In this document: piece by piece, positions 18,196 to 26,801 of the stretch
How positions within the stretch are numbered: position 1 is the stretch's first letter
Layout of the letters: every line of letters begins with the position of its first letter
NCBI GenBank assembly: GCA_037443645.1
Contig: JBBINY010000002.1
Location: 62,001 to 126,000 of the forward strand
DNA length: 64,000 nucleotides
Direction: 5' to 3'
DNA from: UBA2336 sp037443645
Lineage (GTDB): Bacteria; Bacteroidota; Bacteroidia; Cytophagales; Cyclobacteriaceae
Program-made: the position numbers and the translations under genes
The notes under the pieces: model-generated
Databases searched by the model: none
The model's input: only the letters and a program-made list of their open reading frames with translations
Told to the model about the DNA's origin: nothing

Positions 18196-20280
18196 TTAAC
18201 GGGTTAGTGAAATTTTAAAATTGTCAACGGCTACTTTTAGCTCTGTGTTTTTTTCACCGCTGATGGCAAATCCGTGATACTCGCTTAAGGAATTGGTGAG
18301 CCTGCATGATCCAATCGGCTCATCATTAACAAAAAGCAAATAATTGTCTGCCAATTTTTTTACCATTATTGTATTGGAGGTGTTGTTCAAATTTATCTTT
18401 GGTTTCTTCACTTTAGGAATGATGAAAGACGCATCTTTTAATCGGTAGGCTCCTGCATATCCGTTTTCGTCTAACCCAAACAGTATGTAATCTTGCTCGC
18501 CATTGGCTTCAAAACTTAATACTATTCCGTGCCATGCGTTTGAACCGCTAAGTCGGGTAACTACCAATTCAAACAAATAGTTAGATGATGCGCTGGTAGG
18601 CATTGGGCGAATGGCCGTTGCTGAACCTTGCCGGGTGGTTATTCGGTAAGCACCTTGGCTAACCTGACGCGAGGTGTTTTCGGAGTTCTCAACTAACCAG
18701 TTACGACTGTTGTCATTAAAATTTTCTACGAAGACAATTTTCCCATCAAGTTCAGGGCTGATTTCATCGCTTACAGGGTTGCCCCAAAAATCTGTCTTGA
18801 TTTCTTTTTTTGTGGAAGTAGCCGAAATGACGGGTGTGGATTTTATTGTTGAAGAGCTTGACTTCTCATTTCCCCAGAAGTCAGTGTCGGATTCGCTAGC
18901 TTTGGTTTCAGTCTTTTGTTTTCCTTCTTGAGCATTTCCAGACTTTATCTCGTTTCCCCAAAAATCAGTTGTTGAATTTGCTGCTTGAGTGGTGTTTCCC
19001 CAGAAGTCATTAGTTCCGTTGCCAGATCCGGAACCTGCAGTTGATTTTTTGCGGGTATAGTTTATGTTTTGAATTTGTACTTCTCTTTCCGTTAAAAGTT
19101 GTACAAAAGAAGCCCTCATTTCAGCGGCTTCTTCAAGTGAACCATAGTAACCATGCAGAATAACCGGTTGCGGAACGAGTTTGCTTATTTCATCAAACAC
19201 AATTCTTTTTAGTGGCCATGAACCATCGGCTTGTTTGTTGATAGTAAATGCATTGGAAACAAAAAAACTCAATTGGTCGCCTGAAAGATCATCGTTAGGG
19301 TTGTAGGCGTAAAAGAAATAGCCAAGCTCATTACCATTAACTTTTGTTGAGGAGGTAGGAAACTGTCCCTCCCGAAATGTATTGATAATGTTAAGTCTTC
19401 CCTGATGCCGCGCTTCTTTTGCTTGTTTCTTCAACTCCAACTCCATTCTTCGTTGTTCTTCTTGCAGTGCTGCTAATTCTTCCCTTCTTCTTTTTTCTTC
19501 TTTGTTTCGCTGAATGTCATTGTAAATGGTGGAACCAACATTTACCAATGTGTTGGTAAGATTATCGAATGCCTGCTGTTTTCTGTATTCCAGCTCGCGC
19601 AGTTTTTGCTGGTAATCTTGTAGTTGTTGTTGATAATAAACCTGTTGTTGGTCTTTCGACATCTGCAGTTGTTGCACATTTTGCTTATTGATAGGCTGGT
19701 TGCCACTATTATAAATGTTGTTTTGTTGCGGTTGATTTTGTGGGGGTTTATTTGCAAAATTATCAGCTTGTTGTTTCTGCTGAGCCTCTCTTCGTTCTAG
19801 TTCATCTATTTTAGCTTTTAATGCTGAAAGGCCGCTGTATATAACCCGCTCAATTCGGTATCCTGTAATCCTGCTATTAAATCCTCTTTCAGTATTAATG
19901 ACAGAATTTCCTTCTCTTGTTCCCATTTGCCAATTGCCATAGATTTTTGTTGTTTTTCCATTACCGTACTCAACAATTACATCCATCCGGACACTCGTAA
20001 CCTGAATGGCACTGATGGCATTCCAAACTTCTCCGCCAAAGGCATTCCGGTCATAGAACTTTCCTTTGTACCTGAATCCGTCACCAGGATTAGGCATCAT
20101 GGTTATTAAATTCATAGTAACCATAGGCCAGCGCCCTACACCTCGGGGGTCAACATCTTCTACCGTTGCGTTAGGCGCAATTCTAAAAACTAACCCATCT
20201 TGTTCGTGGTTGAAAATGTTTTGCGCAAATGTTCCATAACAAATGATAAATGATATGAGGCTAGCGGCTAATTTCTTCAT
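18196..20280 (-). CDS. Exported protein with Gln-rich coiled coil, four DFWGN repeats and a C-terminal jelly-roll-like domain
   Basis: 694 residues, not matched to a named family. A signal peptide (MKKLAASLISFIICYGTFAQ) precedes an N-terminal domain (about 20-150). Residues about 155-300 are Gln/Lys/Glu-rich and probably coiled coil. A small domain (about 300-410) contains LGYFFYAYNPND and a SPOR-like 'GSLEEAAEMRASF'. Four copies of DFWGN begin at residues 425, 439, 467 and 497 in a low-complexity linker. The last 180 residues (FVENFNDNSRNW to VDNFKISLTR) resemble the concanavalin-like beta sandwich found in laminin-G and family 16 domains. It is first in the unit that continues into copies D, C and B. 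A surface or envelope role is inference. Confidence 0.7.
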   Translation of the reverse strand: MKKLAASLISFIICYGTFAQNIFNHEQDGLVFRIAPNATVEDVDPRGVGRWPMVTMNLITMMPNPGDGFRYKGKFYDRNAFGGEVWNAISAIQVTSVRMDVIVEYGNGKTTKIYGNWQMGTREGNSVINTERGFNSRITGYRIERVIYSGLSALKAKIDELERREAQQKQQADNFANKPPQNQPQQNNIYNSGNQPINKQNVQQLQMSKDQQQVYYQQQLQDYQQKLRELEYRKQQAFDNLTNTLVNVGSTIYNDIQRNKEEKRRREELAALQEEQRRMELELKKQAKEARHQGRLNIINTFREGQFPTSSTKVNGNELGYFFYAYNPNDDLSGDQLSFFVSNAFTINKQADGSWPLKRIVFDEISKLVPQPVILHGYYGSLEEAAEMRASFVQLLTEREVQIQNINYTRKKSTAGSGSGNGTNDFWGNTTQAANSTTDFWGNEIKSGNAQEGKQKTETKASESDTDFWGNEKSSSSTIKSTPVISATSTKKEIKTDFWGNPVSDEISPELDGKIVFVENFNDNSRNWLVENSENTSRQVSQGAYRITTRQGSATAIRPMPTSASSNYLFELVVTRLSGSNAWHGIVLSFEANGEQDYILFGLDENGYAGAYRLKDASFIIPKVKKPKINLNNTSNTIMVKKLADNYLLFVNDEPIGSCRLTNSLSEYHGFAISGEKNTELKVAVDNFKISLTR

Positions 20281-20468
20281 ACACTATAGTTAGATTCAAC
20301 CTTTATAAAAAAACATTTACAATTCTGAATATCCGTTTTAACAGAATAACTGAATTTGAAGTCAAGAATTTTTTTCACCATGCCTGCCAACCCTTCGTCC
20401 CGTTCAAAGTATAAACCAAGGCAATTTTCGCCCCGGTGAACCAGCCGCTTTACAATTATGCGTTTCAT
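20277..20468 (-). pseudogene. Tyrosine recombinase remnant, N-terminal domain only
   Basis: The frame beginning at this ATG (an upstream in-frame ATG at 20528 adds 20 residues) reads MKRIIVKRLVHRGENCLGL, then YFERDEGLAGMVKKI and FKFSYS. This is the opening pattern of the Bacteroidota XerC-like integrases, whose N-terminal arm domain has the order 'HRG..C.GLYF', 'L...V', 'KWS'. After about 45 residues the similarity stops and the frame ends at the start of the DFWGN-repeat gene. The SAM-like and catalytic domains are absent. It suggests that a site-specific recombinase once lay here, next to the array. The call rests on pattern memory, not an alignment. Confidence 0.5.
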
Positions 20469-20777
20469 ATCGGATTGATGCAATCTGTTCCCGAATTTAA
20501 CGGACAATGCCCCACCTTGCAATTTCATATTCGCTTTCTTTTTATTAGAAAACCGGAAGGCTGTTAAAACAAAAAATTATGAACTACAAAAATAACTGAA
20601 AAAGACTTGTCTGGACAGCCCTTCTTCCATTGCTGCTTGCAATGTGAACCGAAATCAAATTTCAAGTGTGATAAGGAGAGGACTAAAAGGATCGCTATGT
20701 TAGTGCCAGTCAACATCAATGGACTGTTTAGAGAAAACATCAGTTTGCGCGAAATATGAGAATAAACGCTCGTCAAC

Positions 20778-23651
20778 TCACTTCTTTAGTTTTGATTTCA
20801 AATGAGTAGCCGTGTAACTGTTACACTGCTTCACCATCTCTTCCGGTGTGCCGGCAAACAGCAAATTACCGCCTTTCTTTTCTCCGCCCTCCGGGCCCAG
20901 GTCAATAATCCAGTCGGCACATTTTATTACCTCCAGGTTGTGTTCAATCACAATTACCGTATGGCCCTGGTCAACCAACGCATTGATGGCTTTCAATAAT
21001 TTAGAAATGTCATGAAAGTGCAAACCGGTGGTGGGCTCATCAAAGATGAAGAGGATGTGTCCATCGGGCGAATTTTTTCCGAGGAAGGAGGCCAGCTTCA
21101 CCCGCTGGGCCTCGCCACCGCTGAGCGTGTTGGAGGACTGCCCCAGTTTGACATATCCCATGCCCACATCAAACAGGGGTTGGATTTTTTCGTGGATCGA
21201 TCGTTTGTCCTTAAAAAATTCCAGGCCTTCCTCCACCGTCATGGCCAGCACATCGGCAATGTTCTTTCCGTTATACTCCACCTCCAGAATTTCCTGTTTG
21301 AACCGCTTGCCCTGGCAACTCTCGCACTTCAGAAAAATATCGGCCATGAACTGCATCTCCACCTTTATTTCACCTTCGCCTTCGCAGGTTTCGCACCGGC
21401 CGCCTTCTACATTAAAGGAGAAGTGCGAAGGTTTATACCCACGTTGTCTGGACAACGGTTGTTCAGAATAGAGTTGCCGGATGGCATCATAGGCTTTTAC
21501 ATACGAGATGGGGTTGGAACGTGACGACTTGCCGATCGGGTTCTGGTCAACAAATTCGACCTGGGTGATTCGCGCTATGTCGCCTTCCGGCCGGTCGTAC
21601 CTGCCGGGTGTTTCAGCAACCGATCCGTTTAACCGTCCAATAGCCGGGTAAAGTATTTTCTTGACCAGGGTTGATTTGCCAGAGCCACTTACACCCGTTA
21701 CTACCGTGAGCACACCCAGCGGAAACTTCACCGTTAAATTTTTCAGGTTGTTCTCGCGTGCTCCTACCAGGGTAATGGAGTCTTTCCATTTTCTTCGTTT
21801 CGTTGGAATTGGTATTTTGTCTTTCCCGGTGAGGTAGTCGGTTGTATGCGAAACGGATTTTCCGTTCAGGTCTTTTATCGCGCCCTGGAATACAAGGTGC
21901 CCTCCATGGGCACCGGCATCGGGGCCAATGTCAATGATCTGATCTGCTGCGCGCATGATTTCCTCCTCGTGCTCAACTACGATTACGGTGTTGCCTAAAT
22001 TGCGAAGTGATTTCAGCACGTCAACCATGCGGGCGGTGTCCTTTGGGTGCAACCCGATACTGGGCTCATCAAGAATGTACATCGAACCCACCAGGGCACT
22101 GCCCAGCGAGGTGGCCAGTTTAATGCGCTGGTACTCGCCACCGGAGAGGGTAGAGGTTAACCGGTTAAGAGTAAGGTAACCCAGCCCGACTTTCACCAGG
22201 TATTCAAGCCGGGTTTTGATTTCGGTAAGAATCCGATCGGCAACCTTGCGCTCAAAATCGGCAAGGTTTAGTTGGTTGAAAAAAACGAGCACGTCTTCAA
22301 CAGGCATCAGCACCAGGTTGGTGATGGAGGTATCTGCGATTTTAACGTACTGGGCATCTTTGCGAAGTCGTGTGCCTTTGCAATCGGGACAGGTAGTTCT
22401 TCCACGGTAGCGCGACAGCATTACCCGGTACTGGATTTTGTGGAGCTTTGATTCCACGTATTTGAAAAAATCGTTTATTCCATCGAAGTATTGATTGCCC
22501 GTCCACAGCAAATCCCGTTCATGGCCGGTCAGTTCATGATAGGGACGATGAATGGGAAAGTTGAATTTGATACCGTTTTTCAAAAGAGGTTTAAGCCATG
22601 CGCTCATGGCCTCGCTGCGCCAGGGGGCAATGGCTCCTTCGTACACCGACAGGGATTTGTCGGGGATGACAAGGTCTTCATCAATACCCAGAATTTTGCC
22701 AAACCCTTCACAGGTGCGGCATGCGCCATACGGATTGTTGAAGCTGAAGAAGTTAACGGAGGGTTCGGTGAATTTTATTCCGTCCAGTTCAAAGCGGTCG
22801 GAGAAGCGCAAAGGCTTTCTGCCTTCTGCGTAGATAATACACTCGTCACGTCCCTCATAAAAGGCAGTTTGAACCGAGTCGGATAGCCGGAATACCGTAT
22901 CCTCATCATTCTGATTTACGGTAGCACGGTCGATCAGGATTTCGATCTGTAAATCCTTTGCTAAAGTTTTTTTCTTTTCCCCGAGCAGTTCTTCAATGAA
23001 TTTTGGTTCGCCATTGATCAGTATCCGGGCAAAGCCCTTGCTCAACAGCAGGTTTAATTCATCCTGTATTTTTCTGCCCTTCTTTATCGCCAGTGGGCTG
23101 GCCACCATAATGCGGGTGCCTTCCGGAAGTTTGTTGATTTCATTCACTACATCGGTTACGGTGTCACGCTTTACTTCCTTACCGCTTACGGGTGAATATG
23201 TTTTGCCTACCCGGGCGAAAAAAAGTTTCAAATAATCATAAACTTCAGTGGTTGTGCCAACAGTAGACCGGGGGTTTCGGGTATTTACTTTCTGCTCAAT
23301 GGCAATGGCAGGGGCAACACCCCGGATGTAATCCACATCCGGTTTTTCCATGCGGCCCAGGAACTGGCGGGCGTAAGCGCTCAGGCTTTCGACATACATG
23401 CGCTGTCCTTCGGCAAACAGGGTATCGAAGGCCAGAGAGGATTTTCCTGATCCTGACAAGCCTGTGATGACCACTAATTTGTTCCGGGGGATGGCAACAC
23501 TCAGGTTTTTCAGGTTGTTAACCCGTGCCCGTTTTATGATGATGAATTCCCTGGGATCGAGTGCGTCAAGATAGGAGTCGGGGCGTGTGGTGGGAGAGGT
23601 CACGGGGCAATATAACCGGTTTCGGGAATCAGGAAGTAACGAAAGCGCCAC
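20778..23651 (-). CDS. uvrA: Excinuclease ABC subunit A
   Basis: Nucleotide-excision repair damage sensor; dimeric ABC-type ATPase in the cytoplasm. 957 residues. Two Walker A motifs (GLSGSGKSS and GVSGSGKST), two LSGGE signatures with following Walker B segments (LDEPSIGLHP and FDEPTTGLH), and the C-terminal zinc module CETCEGEG with CESCQGKRF are complete. The N-terminal zinc module is reduced: the second pair (CRTCEGFG) is there but the first CxxC, expected before SFNNPYGAC, is replaced by FELDGIKF. I believe this loss is common to one Bacteroidota UvrA group. The start is uncertain; a GTG at 23603 would remove 16 unusual residues. Confidence 0.97.
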   Translation of the reverse strand: MALSLLPDSRNRLYCPVTSPTTRPDSYLDALDPREFIIIKRARVNNLKNLSVAIPRNKLVVITGLSGSGKSSLAFDTLFAEGQRMYVESLSAYARQFLGRMEKPDVDYIRGVAPAIAIEQKVNTRNPRSTVGTTTEVYDYLKLFFARVGKTYSPVSGKEVKRDTVTDVVNEINKLPEGTRIMVASPLAIKKGRKIQDELNLLLSKGFARILINGEPKFIEELLGEKKKTLAKDLQIEILIDRATVNQNDEDTVFRLSDSVQTAFYEGRDECIIYAEGRKPLRFSDRFELDGIKFTEPSVNFFSFNNPYGACRTCEGFGKILGIDEDLVIPDKSLSVYEGAIAPWRSEAMSAWLKPLLKNGIKFNFPIHRPYHELTGHERDLLWTGNQYFDGINDFFKYVESKLHKIQYRVMLSRYRGRTTCPDCKGTRLRKDAQYVKIADTSITNLVLMPVEDVLVFFNQLNLADFERKVADRILTEIKTRLEYLVKVGLGYLTLNRLTSTLSGGEYQRIKLATSLGSALVGSMYILDEPSIGLHPKDTARMVDVLKSLRNLGNTVIVVEHEEEIMRAADQIIDIGPDAGAHGGHLVFQGAIKDLNGKSVSHTTDYLTGKDKIPIPTKRRKWKDSITLVGARENNLKNLTVKFPLGVLTVVTGVSGSGKSTLVKKILYPAIGRLNGSVAETPGRYDRPEGDIARITQVEFVDQNPIGKSSRSNPISYVKAYDAIRQLYSEQPLSRQRGYKPSHFSFNVEGGRCETCEGEGEIKVEMQFMADIFLKCESCQGKRFKQEILEVEYNGKNIADVLAMTVEEGLEFFKDKRSIHEKIQPLFDVGMGYVKLGQSSNTLSGGEAQRVKLASFLGKNSPDGHILFIFDEPTTGLHFHDISKLLKAINALVDQGHTVIVIEHNLEVIKCADWIIDLGPEGGEKKGGNLLFAGTPEEMVKQCNSYTATHLKSKLKK

Positions 23652-23693
23652 CAGGTTGGATGGCAGGTGATCGCAACAAAATTTTATTCTGAT

Positions 23694-24080
23694 TTAATTA
23701 TCAAAATCGGGATCGTAGCTGGCTTCGCTCGTGCTTTTACGCGTACCTCCTTCGCCATCAAACGAATCGGCCTCCTCACCGGCCGAAAATTCATCATCCG
23801 ATGAGAAATCATCGTCATCGTCCCCGGAATTATCAAATTCCTGGGGGGTGGTGGGCTCCATTTCGTATTCGCCTTCGCTGTTTTTCGTAATGGGAATTTT
23901 TACCAAATAGGTAGCATCCTCCGTTTCCAGCGGAAAAACAAAAATCGGCTCTTTTTTAGCATTCGATATGCGGGTAATGCTGGCTTCGTATCCGTTGGGG
24001 TATTGCCTCTTCAGCAATTCTCTCAGGTCATCGCTTAAGGTTTCAAGGCTCTTGATCAGGCGCTTTTTACTTACGGCCAT
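23694..24080 (-). CDS. Conserved hypothetical protein with acidic tail
   Basis: 128 residues from the ATG before AVSKKRLIKSLETL; an upstream ATG at 24131 would add a poor-looking hydrophobic stretch. The first 80 residues are folded-looking, with basic helices and a beta segment (FVFPLETEDATYLVKIPI). The last 45 are dominated by Asp, Glu and Ser, with runs such as GDDDDDFSSDD. I recognise it as a protein seen in Cytophagales but with no assigned role. The acidic tail suggests binding to a basic partner or solubility. It lies just upstream of uvrA on the same strand and diverges from the sigma factor. Confidence 0.65.
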   Translation of the reverse strand: MAVSKKRLIKSLETLSDDLRELLKRQYPNGYEASITRISNAKKEPIFVFPLETEDATYLVKIPITKNSEGEYEMEPTTPQEFDNSGDDDDDFSSDDEFSAGEEADSFDGEGGTRKSTSEASYDPDFDN

Positions 24081-24256
24081 AGGGGTTACAAACTCAAAAA
24101 ATCGGGAACAAATACCAAAATAAAACGCCAATCAGGCAAGAATTTTAAAGATTTTTTTGCGCTGAATCGGAAACTGGTTATCTTTTCAACTCCATTATTA
24201 ACCAAAACCCCTACAATATCGAGCAGTACGTCTACGTTACCTAAATGTGAGACAGA

Positions 24257-24910
24257 ATGATCGAGAACAAATGCACCGACAGCGAGTTGCTGTCGCGCTA
24301 TCAACAAGGTAACGAAGGGGCTTTTGCTATGCTGCTTCAACGCCACAAGTCGAGATTGTACACCGCCATTTACCTGATTGTAAAAGACCGGTATGTGGCT
24401 GAGGATTTATTGCAGGATACGTTCATCAAGGCCATTAACACCATACGCGAAGGCCGCTATAACGAAGAAGGTAAATTTCTGCCGTGGATCAGCCGCATTG
24501 CGCACAACCTGGCCATTGACCATTTCAGGAAGGAAAAGCGATATCCCGAAATTGTGCTGGAAGACGGCAGCCGCCTGATGAACTCCATGGATTTTGCCGA
24601 TGAATCGTATGAGACCAAACAGATTTTGCACGATAACCGCAGCCGGCTGAGGAGTTACATCAAGGAGTTACCCGTTGAACAAAAGCAGGTGCTGATTATG
24701 CGCCATTACCTGAAGATGAGTTTTCAGGAGATAGCCGGCCGCACCGGGGTGAGCATTAACACCGCCCTGGGCCGCATGCGCTACGCCCTCATTAACCTGA
24801 GAAAGAAAATGATAAAAACCCATAATGCCTATGACAAAGACCTTTACCCAGAACGACCTGATCAGGTATTTATACCGCGAGACCACGGAGGAGGAGGAAC
24901 GCCAGATTAA
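24257..24910 (+). CDS. ECF-type RNA polymerase sigma factor
   Basis: 217 residues. Region 2 is at about residues 22-95, with the core-binding motif DRYVAEDLLQDTFIKA and the -10 recognition helix NLAIDHFRKEKR. Region 4 is at about 125-185, with the HTH ELPVEQKQVLIMRHYLKMSFQEIAGR split over two helices (described by its first and last residues) and NTALGRMRYALINLRK. The final 30 residues are an extra tail that overlaps the next gene by 86 bases in another frame. Such overlap with a small downstream gene is typical of sigma/anti-sigma pairs. It sits after a 176-base divergent intergenic region. The signal sensed is unknown. Confidence 0.92.
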   Translation: MIENKCTDSELLSRYQQGNEGAFAMLLQRHKSRLYTAIYLIVKDRYVAEDLLQDTFIKAINTIREGRYNEEGKFLPWISRIAHNLAIDHFRKEKRYPEIVLEDGSRLMNSMDFADESYETKQILHDNRSRLRSYIKELPVEQKQVLIMRHYLKMSFQEIAGRTGVSINTALGRMRYALINLRKKMIKTHNAYDKDLYPERPDQVFIPRDHGGGGTPD

Positions 24911-25067
24911 CCAGGCCCTGCTTTGCGACAGTGAATTACGCCAGCAATACGCCTCCCTTGCAGCCACCAAAAGCGAGTTGGACGGTGCGGCACTGGAACC
25001 ATCGAAGAAAACCGTAAACTCCATTCTGAATTATTCGAAAGCGGGAACTCCGATAAGGTATGAGTAA
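24831..25067 (+). CDS. Small protein, possible anti-sigma-like partner
   Basis: 78 residues from this ATG (another ATG lies two codons upstream). It starts inside the sigma factor gene in a different frame and so is translationally coupled. The helical N-terminus (LIRYLYRETTEEEERQINQAL) resembles the opening of anti-sigma factors of the zf-HC2 type, but there is no HxxxCxxC zinc motif and no membrane helix. It may be a cytosolic regulator of the sigma factor. The role is inferred from position and length only. Confidence 0.6.
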   Translation: MTKTFTQNDLIRYLYRETTEEEERQINQALLCDSELRQQYASLAATKSELDGAALEPSKKTVNSILNYSKAGTPIRYE

Positions 25068-25105
25068 CTGACATACCCGACTGATTATTTGCATTTCTTT
25101 GTGGT

Positions 25106-26284
25106 GTGAGAATTCTCATACTGCATCAGTTCTTTAATACACCCGAGCGCGGGGGATCGCTCCGTTCCTACTACCTCGGCCGTGCCCTGCTGGAAGCAGG
25201 CCATTCCGTAACGGTTATCACTACCCATAACCATGGCACAGAAACAACCGAGCAGGATGAGGGCATGGCTATCCATTACCTGCCTGTGGCTTACCGGAAC
25301 CACTTCGGATTTTTTAAACGGATTCTTTCCTTCAGTCAGTTTGTTTACCGCATTGTAAAAAAAGCCGGGCAGTTTCGACAGGCCGACTGCTGCTATGCCA
25401 TCTCAGCGCCCCTCACCACCGGGCTTGCAGCCATCTGGATCCGTTGTCGGTATGGCATTCCGTATTATTTTGAGGTAGGCGACCTGTGGCCCGAAGCACC
25501 TATTCAGCTCGGCATCATTCGCAATGGATTGTTAAAAAAAATACTGTATCGCCTGGAAGCTTCCATTTATGAACGGGCTACGGCCGTGGTGGCTCTTTCA
25601 GGGGCAATCCGTCAAAACATCCTCCAGCGTTTTCCATCGCTTACGGTGCATGTTGTTCCCAATATGGCCGACACAGATTTTTTCAAACCCGAACCAAAAA
25701 ATGCTGCGTTGGAGAAACACTTTGGTACCTCAGGGAAATTTGTTGTTTCCTACATCGGCACGATGGGCCTTGCTAACGGGCTTGAGTTTGTTATTGCCTG
25801 TGCAGCAGAAGCAATGAGAGAGCAACTTCCCGTCCATTTCTTATTATGTGGTGAAGGCGCAAGATTGGATACACTGAAGAAACAGGCTACGGATCGGCAA
25901 TTGAAAAACATCCAATTCATTCCTCATCAAAACCGTGATGGTGTGCGCAAGGTGCTGAGCGTAACTGATGCGGTGATGATTTGTTACCGGCCGATGCCGG
26001 TTTTGGAAACCGGCTCCCCCAACAAATATTTTGATGGCCTTGCGGCAGGTAAGCTGATTGTAGTGAACACCGGGGGCTGGATGAAAGATGAGGTTGAAGA
26101 CGCGCCATGCGGCATTGCGGCAGATCCTGCCGGGCCTGGTGACTTTATCAGGAAGATAAAGCCGTTTGTTGGAAACCGGGCAATGCTGGCAGACCATCAA
26201 CAAAAGTCGCGCGAACTGGCAGAAAGAAAATATGCACGCCACATTCTGGGAGCGGCATTTACCCGAATCGTTATAAAGTCGTAA
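25106..26284 (+). CDS. Glycosyltransferase family 4 protein
   Basis: 392 residues, GTG start giving MRILILHQFFNTPE, the usual beta1 strand of a GT-B enzyme. The N-terminal acceptor domain has the Gly-rich RGGSLRSYYLGRALLEAGH. The C-terminal nucleotide-sugar domain has GTMGLANGLEFVIACA, LLCGEGARLDTL and the retaining GT4 signature around ETGSPNKYFDGLAAGK, where an acidic residue and Asn-Lys contact the donor. It probably acts at the cytoplasmic face of the inner membrane in polysaccharide or lipid glycosylation. It stands alone rather than in a sugar cluster, so acceptor and donor are unknown. Confidence 0.9.
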   Translation: MRILILHQFFNTPERGGSLRSYYLGRALLEAGHSVTVITTHNHGTETTEQDEGMAIHYLPVAYRNHFGFFKRILSFSQFVYRIVKKAGQFRQADCCYAISAPLTTGLAAIWIRCRYGIPYYFEVGDLWPEAPIQLGIIRNGLLKKILYRLEASIYERATAVVALSGAIRQNILQRFPSLTVHVVPNMADTDFFKPEPKNAALEKHFGTSGKFVVSYIGTMGLANGLEFVIACAAEAMREQLPVHFLLCGEGARLDTLKKQATDRQLKNIQFIPHQNRDGVRKVLSVTDAVMICYRPMPVLETGSPNKYFDGLAAGKLIVVNTGGWMKDEVEDAPCGIAADPAGPGDFIRKIKPFVGNRAMLADHQQKSRELAERKYARHILGAAFTRIVIKS

Positions 26285-26292
26285 TTTTAACT

Positions 26293-26799
26293 ATGATGAA
26301 ATGGATCGCTGCTCTGCTGGTTTTTGTTGGGGCCTGCTCGCCAGCAGGGAAGAAGCAAGAACAAGCAGAGACGAAATCGCTCCTAACCGAATTGCAGGGT
26401 GAATGGGAGCGCCTGACCAAATGGTCTGATGGCCAGTGGGTGGTTTTCCGTCCGTGCGATGCGGATAACATGTCTCTCCAAATCATGGGCGATACGCTGG
26501 TAATCGGCTGGGGGCAGGATGCCTCCTTTGCCATCATCCGCTCGTTTGCCGAAAGTGATGTGCCCGGAGTGTGGGCCATAACAGTGTTTGATCAGGATGA
26601 GCAGGTTACAAAGACGTATCGCATGGTGTGGGAAGATGACGACCACAACCTGGCTGAGTGGTGGCTATACGATGACGATGAATCGGTGCTGCTGGCGCGA
26701 AGCAACCTGCTGGGTAATTACAGGGCCATTGAACAACCCTGTTATGAGTGCTGGGACGATTGTGATGAGGAGGCCGTGGATCCGGAAGAAGACCAGTAG
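26293..26799 (+). CDS. Hypothetical lipoprotein
   Basis: 168 residues. The N-terminus MMKWIAALLVFVGAC is a lipoprotein signal with Cys 15 as the lipidated residue. The body reads as a small lipocalin-like or DUF-type beta fold: LQGEWERLTKW, then WVVFRPCDADNMSLQI, then paired strands rich in Trp and Asp. Two Cys in CYECWDDC lie in a strongly acidic C-terminus. It begins 8 bases after the glycosyltransferase and may be co-transcribed. No family is recognised. Confidence 0.75.
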   Translation: MMKWIAALLVFVGACSPAGKKQEQAETKSLLTELQGEWERLTKWSDGQWVVFRPCDADNMSLQIMGDTLVIGWGQDASFAIIRSFAESDVPGVWAITVFDQDEQVTKTYRMVWEDDDHNLAEWWLYDDDESVLLARSNLLGNYRAIEQPCYECWDDCDEEAVDPEEDQ

Positions 26800-26801
26800 C
26801 G

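Noticed and set aside
15227..18218. Repeated plus-strand open frames starting MFLNFFVSSSLRSCSRCY in all three array copies
   Set aside because: They are the antisense of the identical constant block; conservation follows from the minus-strand genes.
20564..20776. 70-codon minus-strand frame between the integrase remnant and uvrA
   Set aside because: Composition is not protein-like, no motif, and it has no link to the integrase frame. I see nothing else in 20529-20777.
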